Origin: Morella rubra
Taxonomy: Eukaryota > Streptophyta > Magnoliopsida > Fagales > Myricaceae
Assembly (NCBI GenBank): GCA_003952965.2
Contig: CM025855.1
Coordinates: forward strand, 33,619,014 to 33,683,013
Direction: 5' to 3'
DNA length: 64,000 bases
The position numbers were made by a program, and so were the translations under genes. The stretch's first letter is position 1, and every line of letters starts with the position of its first letter. Below, piece by piece: positions 12,229 through 23,764 of the stretch. The notes beneath the pieces were generated by a model. The model had not been told where the DNA came from. It saw only the letters and a program-made list of their open reading frames with translations, and made no database searches.

Positions 12229-13237
12229 ATGGCAGGAGCATCAACGTTATCCTTGTTCAACAACCTCACACCGCTCCACTCCTCGCTCTCACAACCTGCA
12301 AATTTCTCACTGCCGCGCTATACTCTCTGTTGCCGCCACCACACACCTCGTATAAAGTCCGCCACCATTTGCCACAGCAAGGTCTCTCTCTCTCTCTCTC
12401 TCTACACAACACCTATGAACTAACACAGACACTCGTAGTTAGAACTTGGAGTTGACTATTAGGATGTGAATCGTCTCAGCTGAATAGTTCAAGAAGTGAA
12501 GAAGCAGAGGAAATTGATGGAGCTTTCTTCGAAGGAGATGATGTGGTTGAGGAGGAAAGCGACGAGGAAGACACAGAAAGCAGTGTCGATTTGTTAATCA
12601 GGTTCTTGCAAAGCATGTGCAAGAAGGTCTCCAAGCGAGCTAAGAAGGCCTCGCGCTCTGTTTTGCCTGCCTTAATCCCGACCCAGCTGGTAATTCTCTG
12701 TGATCCTTAATGACTGCAACCAAATTAGCACTGAATTTTTCTGGCCAGGAGTACGTCCTTGAGATAGTGCCAAATTTTTGATTGTAATCTCAAGCTGGAG
12801 GAAATTTCAGGTTTCCTTCGCAGTTGATGGAATTCTACTGTTGGGTTCACTTTCTATTGTCAAAGCACTTCTTGAGGTATTTCTTTGCTGAGCTATCACC
12901 AACATCGAATTGTTAGATCCCACAGTCCCACTGGGAAGGCATCTAAGTCATCTTTCATCCTTTGATTAAATGCTCCAAATATAGAGAGGCCTCTCAGAAA
13001 TGTTCTTAGAAGAGAGGGCCTTTGGCTCTGACTCAAAAAGATAGCTGGACGGAACTAGATAACACTAACTGATACGATGAGTATTGATTGCAGGTGGCCT
13101 GCACACTCGGAGGCACCGTGTTCGTGGCAATCCTGCTGCTACGTGTGATATGGGCAACCCTTGCTTATTTCCAATCAAGTGGGAGCAGTTTTTACCAGGG
13201 TGAAAATTCCTTCGGAACTACACAGCCTGTTACATAA
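12229..13237 (+). CDS. SHW1: SHW1-like small acidic membrane protein with plastid-type N terminus (190 aa, 4 exons)
   Basis: Exons 12229-12381, 12480-12689, 12811-12876 and 13094-13237 join in phase 0 throughout. Residues 1-51 (MAGASTLSLFNNLTPLHSSL onward) are rich in Ser, Thr and basic residues with almost no acids, like a plastid transit peptide. Residues about 60-85 are very acidic (EGDDVVEEESDEEDTESS), then comes a basic stretch (KKVSKRAKKASRS), and then two hydrophobic segments (VSFAVDGILLLGSLSIVKAL; GGTVFVAILLLRVIWATLAY). The tail ends FGTTQPVT. The layout resembles Arabidopsis SHORT HYPOCOTYL IN WHITE LIGHT 1, a reported negative regulator of photomorphogenesis; I matched it from memory, so the name is tentative. 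An in-frame upstream ATG exists at 12199, but 12229 gives the more typical transit peptide. A CT microsatellite follows the first donor. Converges with the bHLH gene. Confidence 0.75.
12382..12404. repeat. (CT)n microsatellite at the start of intron 1
   Basis: The donor AAG/GTCTCT runs directly into a CT repeat, which makes the exact donor less certain but leaves the phase intact. Confidence 0.85.
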
Positions 13238-14525
13238 TCTTTTATGTTTTCGAGAGCTCCGTTTCCTGAATCTCCTCAGAATGCCACTTCGCTCTCGCTC
13301 GCTCTCTCTCCCTATTCTTCTGGCCCTTTGTTCCCTGAATACTGCATGGCCCTCTGTTCCCTGAATAATTTGCTCTTTCGCTAGCTGTCAGCTGTCGTGT
13401 ACACATAAATAGGAAGGTTAAATTTTAGTGGGAAGGAATTCAAATTGCGTGCAAGTTGATTTGTTGGATAAATGGCTCATTTTAAGCTGTTTGGAGATGG
13501 ATTTAGGCTAATGTTCTGGTTTGTCCGGTTCAAATGACTGAGGATCCTCAATTTGTTTTAAACCCAAAATGCTATATACGAAGATGCAACTCCCCACCAT
13601 TCAATTTAAAAGCAATGGTGGAGATTTAGAAGGAAAAAAAAATCTACCCAGTAGAATCCCTAACACCGATCCACCCTTTGCTTGGTCTGTATTTTGGGAT
13701 AATTTAAAAGTATGCCTTTCCTCTGTCTTTTTACTCTTTGAAGTGGCGAATACAGATTCGACTCAAACCAGCAACATAGTTTCAAGGAAAATTTCATCCG
13801 TTCACATGACTCCTGTCTATTGGGTACACCAAGCTGCTTTTCCATTGCCGACAATCATTTTCCCGAGAATATATTTAACTAAAATAACAAGCGTTTATAT
13901 TTGCTTTCCTACCTACAGTTAATTCTGCGGAAAAATCATGAGGAATGTGCTGAGCAGAAGGTCCTGTAAGAACGTCTACCTTGAAAGAAAAATATTTTCT
14001 TGTCAACTCAGTCAGGATCCCCAAGATGAATAGCATGAGACTCGCTGAATTTATCAAAGGCTTTAGTTTCTTAATAAACACATGGTGTTTATAAAACAAG
14101 GGTTACACATGATATAACTTGTAAGCATTACAAATTCTGAACAAGTGAATGTTCTTTCACGGGAACATGAATTCTGATCATTCGAGGGGGTTAAAGTTTG
14201 GGTATTAGTACAGAGACACGTACGGTCGTCAAGCCTGCTACAAGATACACGAGGGAAAAAAAAAAAATTGATACACCAACTGAGGAACCTATGGAGAGTG
14301 GTTCATAGAGTACTTGGGAGCAGTTTTACAGACAGCAACCACAGCTCAATGACTGATGCGTCCCATTTGGTTTGAACAGATTTGGGTATATAGGGTATGT
14401 CCTTTGACAACCACTAAATAAATAAGCATTTGTTTCTTAATGCTTTTATTACCAATAAACAAGGATCTCCTTATATGCGGTTTTTTTCTTTTTTTTGGAG
14501 GGGGGCCGAATGAGAACTCCATAGA
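13238..14525. other. Convergent intergenic region (3' flanks)
   Basis: This holds the 3' untranslated regions and terminators of the SHW1-like (+) and bHLH79-like (-) genes. Open frames at 13569-13922 and 13875-14099 lack recognisable motifs. I see nothing else. Confidence 0.6.
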
Positions 14526-15505
14526 TTATGTTCTTTCAAAACCACCACCAACCTGCATGTGCAACCAGTCTGGTGATGAACCATGAGCGTACTCCCTTGT
14601 AGCTTGTGAACCAAATGCCATGCCAGCAATATCAAAAGTCTGTTTACCAAACCAACTGTCATAAGAATAGTTTCTTGGAAAAAAGAGGATATGTCTACCA
14701 TTCTCTTTGTATATTTTCTTACTTCCTAACCAAAAGGCAAGCCCTTATCTTAAGCTACCAAACTGTTGCCAAATCTATAAACACTCGACTTCCTTGAACA
14801 GAGGAAACATTCCTTAAGGAATTTGCAAACCAAAAGAAGTGACTGTCCATTTCAACCATATGAATTTTGTGCATGGTTTATCTCCAGGACATTTTTTTTT
14901 TTTTTTGCCAGATTAATGGTACATCAACGTGTATCAAAAGCAACAAAAGGGAAACTGTGCAAGAGATCAAAAGAGGTACTGCCTATGCTTGCGTTGCAAG
15001 AAAAGACATCATACAGAAGACTGCCACAACTACAATATCAGATCTGGTGGTTAGTTAGGACTTACATCTTTCGAAGGAAACACTTCAATTGCAGGATTCA
15101 TTCTTGTATTAACTGCTTCAAGCTTCATCGACAAGAACTGCAAAGTAAAGTTCCACATCAGAGTTAGCAAGTGAAAGAAACAGTAGAACGTTACCACAAG
15201 CTAAATTTGTTAAGGGGATTCATACCTCAACCTGACGCTGTAGTGATTGGATGTAATTAATTATCTCATCAAGGACCAGCGCTTTGCCAATAACCTGAAT
15301 TTAAAAGGCTACTCAGTAAAAATCCTTTCTGATCAAAATACCATGTTGAAAGGAAACTGAAAGTAAATCTCAAGACGACAGGTCGACTGTACATAACAAG
15401 ATTTGTCTGTCTCTCTGATTGGGACAATTCTACAAGTTTAAGTTCAAGAAATACTAATACCGTACCTTGTTACAACCAGGGACCAAATCCTGGAGAATTT
15501 TCATC

Positions 15506-15538
<33 letters not shown>

Positions 15539-16625
15539 ACAAACGGCTCCATCAGAAAATACATTCAATAGCTTTTAACGCAAGCCACGGCTGCATCGAT
15601 TTTCACCGCTAGCTCTACCATGATTGTTATATGAAACATAATAAAGAACCTATTCCATCGTAGGTACCCAGATTCAAAGTCTAATCCCTTGTATCGATGT
15701 TTTGGTCCATGTTGCCTTTAAAAGAATGTAAAAGTAATACAACGTTATAACAGTAGCAACAGGATTAAGTGGAAAATTACTCTTTCTGCTAGACTGTGGC
15801 TGTCAGTAGCTTGACCCCTTCTTGCTCGTACGTGGATAAAGTCTGGCTTGGGCGGCTCGGACGGTGGTTGAGTATCTTGTTCCACGTGCTTGCCTGAACT
15901 GGATTCTGTTTCAGCTTTTGAATCACGATTCTCGTCTCCACATCCTGATGTTTTGAGCCGCTTTCCGTCGGATTCAGTCTGCGCAATTCAGAACCACCAA
16001 CGAAAAAAAAAAAAAAACGAAAGGTAAAAACCATCATCACAAACATCTAAACTCATCTCAGAGCTTATTAGATTGTTTGAGCTAAATTGCCGCTGATATT
16101 CAGTGTCAACCTCTAAGTTCTGTATGATACAGTATTACAGATATAGCAACAATAAGAGATCATCAAACTAGGAACTGAAACATGAGTTGCATTTTAAATG
16201 TAGTGACATGAGGCACACTCCGTTTCATTCAATCAGTCCCTAGATTTGCTCATAGCTTTCGCTAAATGAATGACAATATCCGTACAGTTGAGTAAGATTT
16301 GAACAATTACAGGGATATTGCCATTACTGGTGGGGACAGCCTTGGCGGACTCGTCCTCTAAATCACGCCGCTTCCTCGCACAGCCATTACCGACACCACC
16401 GCCATGACTAGATCGCTGGTCCAAAGTCACCTGATGATTGCCCGAAACGTCCCGTTTGGCACAATCTACATCCCCAAACAGCGCCCTACTCAGCCCCAAT
16501 CCACCTCCGAATTCCCCCACTCCCCCATGGCCATTCATCTGGAAAGGCCAGATCTCCGGCAGGTTGTACGGCTTCGCATTTGAGTTCGAAAACGATGCTC
16601 CGTTCATCAGAGCCGGCGGATCCAT
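14526..16625 (-). CDS. bHLH79: bHLH transcription factor, bHLH79/BPE-like subgroup
   Basis: Exons: 16625-16311, 15978-15781, 15531-15466, 15294-15226, 15137-15066, 14655-14526 (about 280 residues if the last exon is read in the family frame). The N terminus [14 protein letters not shown] and the EIWPFQMNG motif are typical of this subgroup. The DNA-binding part reads [20 protein letters not shown] then [10 protein letters not shown], with the H-E-R positions that predict CACGTG binding. The helix-loop-helix continues through [27 protein letters not shown] and [10 protein letters not shown]. The C terminus ([17 protein letters not shown]) is a family signature. The first five exons are all phase 0. 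The last exon starts after CAG at 14656, but four extra bases (TTGG) precede the family frame, so as written splicing gives an early stop. Two adjoining CACGTG boxes lie upstream at 17073-17084. Confidence 0.88.
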
Positions 16626-17345
16626 TTATACGCGCAGCACAAGCGGATTCGAATTCGGATTCGTATGCCAAATCAAATCTCCCGCATTTACAAGCGGAAT
16701 CAGCTCGCGAAGCACTCCGAGCAAGCAGTTAATCTTTAAGGAGCGAGAGAGAGAGAGAGAGAAGTTCTTTTGTTAAGTCACACCCTCGAAAAAAGAAACT
16801 GAAGAAGGAGAGCGCATAAGTTGAAAATGGAATACGAGAGGCAGAGCGAGAGAGAGAGAGAGAGAGAGGACGGAGCTGAAGCTGCGTGTGTGATCTCCTT
16901 GGACAGTGGAGGGTGGTGCGCCCTGTGTTTCTCTTTCTCTGTCCACCACCACTCACTATTAAGAGACAGAGACCTCGGGAGTAGCAAACAAAAGTCACTT
17001 CCAGTGAGGTTTTCTCGGAGCGTCCAGTCCAAAGTCCAGACCTTTCAGTCCCGACTCTTCCTCTCTCTTCCTCACGTGCACGTGCACCTTACTCGTCCAC
17101 CGTTTGATCACCAGAAACCACAAACTTCTCCCACATCAACGATTGATGATGAGGCGAGAGGCGTACTCGTCAGAAGCGCAGGGGAATTTTTGGACTCCAG
17201 AGCTGGGGGTCACGAACCTAAGCTAGCTAGGGAGCGCACAGTAGAAAATTCAATGTACCGGCTGAAGGGTGGGGGTGGGGTTTTCTCGGTTAACGAGATT
17301 GTGGAAGTATTTAAAGTGGGGGCGTGGTTAATTAACATATGATTT
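16626..17345 (-). promoter_or_regulatory. bHLH79-like 5' leader and promoter with GA/CT microsatellites
   Basis: GA tracts near 16742-16762 and 16848-16868 read as CT-rich leader on the gene strand, as in many plant 5' UTRs. CACGTGCACGTG (17073-17084) is a double G-box about 450 bp from the start codon. A 173-codon open frame on the other strand (16821-17342) passes through the GA repeats and has no recognisable protein features. Confidence 0.55.
17073..17084. promoter_or_regulatory. Two adjoining G-boxes (CACGTGCACGTG)
   Basis: Two perfect CACGTG palindromes are directly abutted upstream of a gene whose product has the residues for G-box recognition. Function is inferred. Confidence 0.55.
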
Positions 17346-17845
17346 AGTTCGAGTTTGGACATTATTAATGATTGTTATGATTGTGATGGATAATGTCTAA
17401 GCGGTCTATTTATTGTAAAGTTTTTGAATGACCCCTGATACCATTAGGGATGACGGGCTCCCCAGAGAGTGAATTGTCAGTATTCGATAAAGGAGGCCCA
17501 CGGTTAACTGGCCCCCTCAACATTTTTTTTTTTTTTTTTGTAAAGTCTAATAATTTTTTCACAAATATCAAAAGAATCTACACTCATGTATTTTGATGGG
17601 TAAAAAAAATTCTAATACTGTAGATTCTCTTGTTGGGAGTAATGTAAATTCTCTTACAATGATAAAAAAAAATTATTGAAATTCGTAAGAAAATATTAAA
17701 GTTTGTAGTTGTTGAAAATGATTATGATAAATTTTTTAAAAAAACTTGTGCTATTCAAACGTGGATTTCATACAAAAATTTCAACAACAAAAAGAAGAAA
17801 TTTACATATTCAAACAAGATTATGTAGATAAGATATTAATACAAC

Positions 17846-18075
17846 TGGATAGTCTCGTAGACTTGTGGTCAATGCTTATTTAAAACTATGTAGATAAGAT
17901 GCACAATCTCAAGTTCGCTTCTCCTCAATATTATACCAACGATTTTAAATAAGAGGACCGTGTGCTATAGGCCATAGTGCTAGTCTTTTCGAGATTAATC
18001 TATGCATTAAGTTGGCTCACTCATGTAAGCTTGCCATACAAGGTTTCTTCTGTACCAAAAAAAAAAAAAAATAAA
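17846..18075 (+). mobile_element. SINE-like retroposon with poly(A) tail
   Basis: The block begins GATAGTCTCGTAGACTTGTG with A-box-like TGTGGTCAATGC, has B-box-like AAGTTCGCTTCTCC near 17912, and ends CAAGGTTTCTTCTGTACC followed by about 15 A. Length and tail fit a tRNA-derived plant SINE. Target-site duplications were not found, so this stays tentative. Confidence 0.4.
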
Positions 18076-18514
18076 AAACAAATCCCAATTATATATTCAT
18101 TTCCTGACTCAAGTATTTAGATAATCATATAGCCATGAAAAATGTTGTAGTGGCACACTGTCTAATACTTTAATATCGTAGAACTCAATTTCTTTTGTAT
18201 CTAATTCAAATATTCATTCCATTCCATCAAATGTTGTAGTTTTATGCAATCTTTCATTTCAACCGTATGATCTACAGACTTCGGAATAATTAACATAACG
18301 TCCTGCCTTCGTTGATATTGGTGATGAATATATGTTCCTACAACTTTGAACCTATCATTTTGTCGAGAACCCATTCCGTCTTCTTTTTACCTTCAAAGCC
18401 AGAGAACGAACGAGCTGATCTCCGACGATGCATTCCAGTATTAGGTACTGCGAATAGGCCGGAATAAGCTTCACGGAAAGCCATCACCCATTGGCCTTAT
18501 ACTTTCGAGGAAAA

Positions 18515-18675
18515 GAACACGTGATCATCAATTTATTACTCGCTCGCTTCGTAATTGATAATCCCACGTGCAAAATGGAATTTTTTTTTCGTAATTGATC
18601 ATCAATAAGCATCCTTCTTTTCGGGTAAAATAGAATCCCCACGTCACACATGATTAAGACGCAAATCTCACGTGC
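18515..18675. promoter_or_regulatory. Cluster of ACGTG cores
   Basis: AACACGTGATC, CCCACGTGCAA, CCCACGTCACA and CTCACGTGCTC occur within about 160 bp, three with the full CACGTG palindrome. The motif TTCGTAATTGAT occurs twice between them. There is no adjacent gene, so a promoter or enhancer role is only possible. Confidence 0.3.
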
Positions 18676-21600
18676 TCGAAAAGGGCCTGCGCAATTGCAT
18701 ATGATAATGATATAGCCTTTTTTTCAAATCATTTTGACAAAATAATTTTTTTTTTTTTTTTTATCTCCAATGAGACTACAATATAAGCAAAGTTGCTTCA
18801 AAATTCATCTTAAATTTTGAAACCTCTTATAGGATCCATGGCATTTCACCCTGTTTCTTTGTAAATTTGATCTGATAATTAATGCACTTTTCATAAAAAC
18901 GCTCCTTTTTAAAGGCTTTCAACTCCTTTGGTGCTGGTGGTAAATGCAATAGCTTCGCTTTTGCAATGCTTTAAGCAGAGCCATACACACCTTGCCATTT
19001 CAGCTGTAAAATTCAGTTGGGCATATATACACAACTGAAAGGGTAGCTGGCCCCATTCTCAAGATAGCACCTGCAAATAAGCTATTTCGTCACATGTCCA
19101 ATGCAGTGGGACGCGATAGATATGCGGCTTACAGCAAAGCAAGTGGCCAAGTACTTCAAACATTTGCTTTCCCACTGTCCGCCCACTAGTTTGGTTTCAT
19201 ATATCAGAACTCCATACTCCATAGTCTCCATAGTTTCAAGCCATTTACTTGTGCATGTTATGGAATTTTCATCAAGGTTGGTTCCACTCATCACTTTCGT
19301 TGGCCTTCAATGGAGCTGTCAACGAAAAAGGAAAGGGAAAAAGAAAAAGAAAAAAAAAGTGGGAAGGGAGGAGGGAAGAATATGATAACTACCAAACCTC
19401 TAATGGTGAACCTTTTTAAATGTGTTTGGGTAAGAATCTGCTATCACTGTATAACTCAAATAATCTTTTTTGACAACTTAAGTTTTTAACCTAACGATAA
19501 TTTTACATGAGATTAGAGTCAAACTTCTTGCATTCGAGGAGCGTCGGAACGCGGTTATAAACAGACGACCTTTCAGCACTCGCATCTCGATTTACTGCAC
19601 CCTCCGTCAAAGCCGTGGGACCTTGCTTGCGCTCCCTACGTTCCAATTCCAGCCAGAGGTTTTCCTGGTCCACCGAGGACATCGACGAAGGCGGCAGGGG
19701 TACCCAGATCGCAAACTTCCACACTACAACACTTTAATTCTTAGGATAAGTGGCTAGCTATTTCACACGATATTCATGCATTTGCAAAGAACTGCTCCCA
19801 GCTGCATGCCTGTCATCACCATCAATAGGCCAGCCAAGAAAGAAAAGACATACACGACGCGTGAATGAAGGTTTGAGATTGTGGAGTGATTGACAACTAC
19901 ATAATGTCGGGTCCAAGTGTTATATCTGAGTGTTTGATATGCTTTTATGCATCCACTTTCTCAGTCTAATCTGCTGAGTTGTGTTTGGGTCCCTCTTCAA
20001 GGCTGACGATCGAGCAAGGAAATTTAGGGGTTCAACATTGAGTTGTATATACAAAATTCCTATAAACAAGCTCGTCAAGTTTATTAAAAAGGTAGTAATT
20101 CATTAGTTGAGCAAACAAGAAAACAATATGTGCTCCGATGGATAGATTTTCTTGGCTTAACGTTGAGGTAGAGTAGCTAAAAATCAGCTCCTCAAGTTTA
20201 TAAAAACTAGTATTTGGGGTTTCTTTTACTCGTTAAACCAGACTCAGCTGTAGCCAGGAACCGTATCAGACATGGTTGGTGGAGTTGAGCAGAGAGATTG
20301 CAATTTCTGGAACTTTTGAGTTGCTGAATGGATCTTGTTGGTTTCTGAACGAAAAGGGGATCAGGCCCTACCTTGCTGGTATGCAGTATGTGTATGAATC
20401 TTGACAGGCTGCCAGCTGCAAGGCATGCAGATGAATTTATGGGACTTGGGACCATTGAGCCTAACGAACAGAGAGCTAATCAGATGGCCCACTGTTGGAA
20501 CGAATTGCCTCTACATGGACCCTAAAAAGCACCAATAATTTGAAGATTGGGAGCTCTTTGAATGGCGGCCTTGTCAATCAAAAACTTCTAGGCCTTCAAT
20601 CATGACTTTCGTGGGACACGAGCCTCGAATGATGTTTAACTGGAGGATAAGGCTTAAGTCCTTTGCCATCCAGCGTCAAATGTCACAGACGGGGTCCGGG
20701 GAACATATCCCATATATGATATATGACAAGTTATCGAACACTTGACGGTGACCTTTGTACTGCTTAAATGATGCTTTTGAATTAATCGAATGGGCCACTA
20801 CTACGATCAAAGTTCTACAAAAGTGATTGACCCAGCTTCAGTCTTCCACTTCCAAGTTGCTTAGATGATTAGATTACTTCTGTGGTTAGGTACACGTCAA
20901 ACTTCACAAATGAGGGGATAGTCCATAAATCTTGATGAAAACAGAGAGGAGTTATGAATTTATTACTTGTTATGCTTAAGGTGAAGTTTGGCAAGCAAAA
21001 ATATACTCCAGGTGATTTTACAATATATCAAGCTGGTCTTCTGCTCCGTTGGGTGTCAAGGTGAACTGAAGGCTGCCCTGCTGTTGGAGGGACTCAAGAG
21101 CTAGCTGAAGAAGATGACTAGTATCGAACAGTCGAAGATAGATTTTCTTGGGCTTGTTCAAGAGAGAGAGATATTGGGTCTTCTGTCTTGCAGTGAGATG
21201 GCGCGCTTGTGGAGGCGACAAAAGCCATCTGGAAAGAGTAATCTTGTAACGATATACGTAACCTGACTAAAATCGTTTTTTTTTTTTTTCTTTTTCTTCT
21301 AAGCTAAGATTTTTTTCTAAGTCTTCTAAGCCAAGATTAATACATAACGTTCTGAATTAGATTATTAGGGAGACTTATACATCCAGTCACAGATAAGAAC
21401 ATGATTTGGGGGAATAGCAGTCAGCAATAGTCTACCAAATTGACCGGTTAATGCAACCCATGTTCTGCTTTCGAGGGACCCAAACAAGTGACCAGCCATG
21501 ATGTGATTGAATCAAGGAACGAATATCCACTGTAAGATCTCCATGGTGGTCTTCAAGAGTAAATTGCGAGAGATTAATGGCATTGCATGCAAATAGTGCA

Positions 21601-21943
21601 TCTCCTTCGAAAACAATTTCCTCCCATTGGAATTCTCGCGCTATTTAGCGGGCTAGTTAAATAGCACTATAAATGAGTTCAGCGTCTTTAGCATGCCATG
21701 CAGAGGAGTGTTCTCTGAACCCGCGTTTGAGTAGTATGAATTGTTTGGTCGACTCCCTCAGTTTTGGAATCCGAACTATGTTGTCACAATGTATCAAAAT
21801 TACAAAACGGAAATAATCAATATTTCCTACCATCAAATAGTATAATCTTTACTGTTTTCTACATTTTCTTGTGTTTTTTTTCCACATACATACCTATATA
21901 TTCTTATTTTTTTAAAAAAAAAATCACATAAAAGATATGTAAG

Positions 21944-22250
21944 ATAAGATAAATACACTTTACACCTTCTCTTACAATTTTTTCCTCAATTTAAATTGAA
22001 GTGATTTTTACCTCTTGAAATAACAATTCTATCCATGTACTTTTTAGACATTTTTTTGAAGTTAAAATCTCAATTTCAAAGGATAAAAGAAAAATTAATT
22101 TCAAACCAAATTGACAAAAAAATTTAATATACGGTGCAAAGTGTTTGAAATCAATAGTTAGTAAGTATAATGTCATAAAAATAATAATTTGAGTGTAAAG
22201 TATGAAATTGGCCTAATTGAAGGGTGCAAAATGTATTTACTCTTAAAAGA
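21944..22250. mobile_element. Palindromic MITE, family B copy 2
   Basis: The left end reads AAATACACTTTACACCTTCT; the reverse complement of the right end reads AAATACATTTTGCACCCTTC. Internally it shares AAAGTGTTTGAAATCAATAG with copy 1 (AAAGTTTTTGAAATCAATAG). Flanks are AT-rich, so the target-site duplication is unclear. Confidence 0.65.
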
Positions 22251-22277
22251 TCATTCAAATTTTATCCGAGGCCACAA

Positions 22278-23365
22278 CTAGGGCTGAGTAATGGTGAACT
22301 AGGTGCTGGTATGGCCACAACTACCACCGGCACTGTTACTCATGGTTAGGAAATTTTCTAATCGGCACTGGTTGGCTACAAAGTTGGTCTTGCCGGTGTC
22401 GGTTATACGGCAATCGGTGGTTCACATGCAACGACTGCAGGCGACGACAACATCACACAAAGGAGAGAGAGACGTGTGAGAGGGAGCGAGGTAAAGGAGA
22501 GATAAGACAATCAGTGAGAGAGACCCTTGAGTTTTCTTTTGCGCTCAATGTTGCTGTTTTCTACTTACAGAATTATTTTTTTAAAAATAAAAAATTGTTT
22601 AAAAATTAAAATAAAAAACAAAATGCGGTGACGATTTATCGTTGGGAAGCCCGAAGACCATCGAAAATTTCCTAAAATTACTACTAAAACCAATACCGAG
22701 AATTGATATCCACTGGAATCATATTATTAATCCTAATTTTGTTCCCGTAAATACCGAAAATTAGTAACAAAAAATTCCAATTCTAATATTTGGACTAATC
22801 AAAATCCTAATTTTGAAATAATTAATCAACAAATCCTAAAGCATATAAGTTCATAATTAATCTCATTATCTCATGTTTTACATTAAGAGGAAAATAACCA
22901 TACCTTAGGGCTTAGGAGGAGATCCTTAGTAGTAGAGAGTGAGAGAGAGGTGGTGGAAAATCCCATAATCGGGAATAGAGAGAAAGGGCAAAGAGTGATT
23001 GGGGATTCTTAAAAGAAATGAAGAGAGAGAGAGAGGCGGTTGTCAGAGCTAGATGGGGGGGGGGGGAGAGAGAGAGAGAGAGGAGACTTGATTAGAGAGA
23101 GAGATATTAAGGGGAGAGCGATGAAGTCGAGTAGTCAACGTTTAGACTTTAGTAGACTTAGGGCAAAACGCATGTTTTGGCCTAGGTCACTTATTATTAT
23201 TATTATTTTAAAAAAATAACTAATTGGAACTGGAATTTTGATTCCGTTCCGATTCTCAAATGAGTATAAATTTATATCGATTCCAATATCAGTTTATGTC
23301 GAATGTAGAATTGTAACCTAGAATTTTGATTTTGGCCGAAATTTTTCCTCACCCCAGGCATAGAT
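22278..23365. repeat. Possible degraded hAT-like non-autonomous element with GA/G microsatellites
   Basis: The left edge (TAGGGCTGAGTAATGG) and the repeated GGAATTTTGATTCCG / ATTCCAATTCTAAT words resemble hAT termini and subterminal motifs. No 8-bp duplication was found. GA-rich tracts lie near 22460-22525, 22930-23040 and 23065-23110, with a G run at about 23055. Confidence 0.25.
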
Positions 23366-23764
23366 ATCAAGTAAGACGGGTGCACTAATATTTCGTATCC
23401 AAAGCTTCTCAAAGTAATTTCCTAAGCGCAACAATCTAGGGACAATTTAATTTCATATATAATATGGGCGTAGATATCATATGAGCTACTATAATCCACA
23501 TATGGACTTGGATTTTTTTTTTTTTTTTCACTATTTTTTCCCCACCCACGTTGGGTTGTGTCATTGGGTTCAAATACTTTGATGGCGGGAATTTTTTTTT
23601 TTACTTTTCGTTTTTTTGGTTCTTTGAGCCACTTTTATTTTGGCAATCGCCGGACTCGAAATGAAAATTGAAATGTTGAAACGTTAAACTGAAGCATATT
23701 TTCAACAAGAAGAAGAAGAAGAATAAGAAGAACTACGTTTATCTGAAACATTTTAAAGGGAAAA

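Larger units (their letters stand above)
17346..23764. other. Gene-poor AT-rich region between bHLH79-like and coiled-coil genes
   Basis: No open frame here looks like a protein. It holds a SINE-like sequence (17846-18075), an ACGTG cluster (18515-18675), one family B MITE (21944-22250), GA/G microsatellites (22930-23110) and a possible degraded hAT-type repeat (about 22278-23365). The last 150 bp are the likely promoter and leader of the coiled-coil gene. Confidence 0.6.

Noticed and set aside
16821..17342. 173-codon open frame on the plus strand upstream of the bHLH gene
   Set aside because: It passes through GA microsatellites and the double G-box, has Arg/Glu simple repeats and no domain; it is promoter and leader of the opposite-strand gene.
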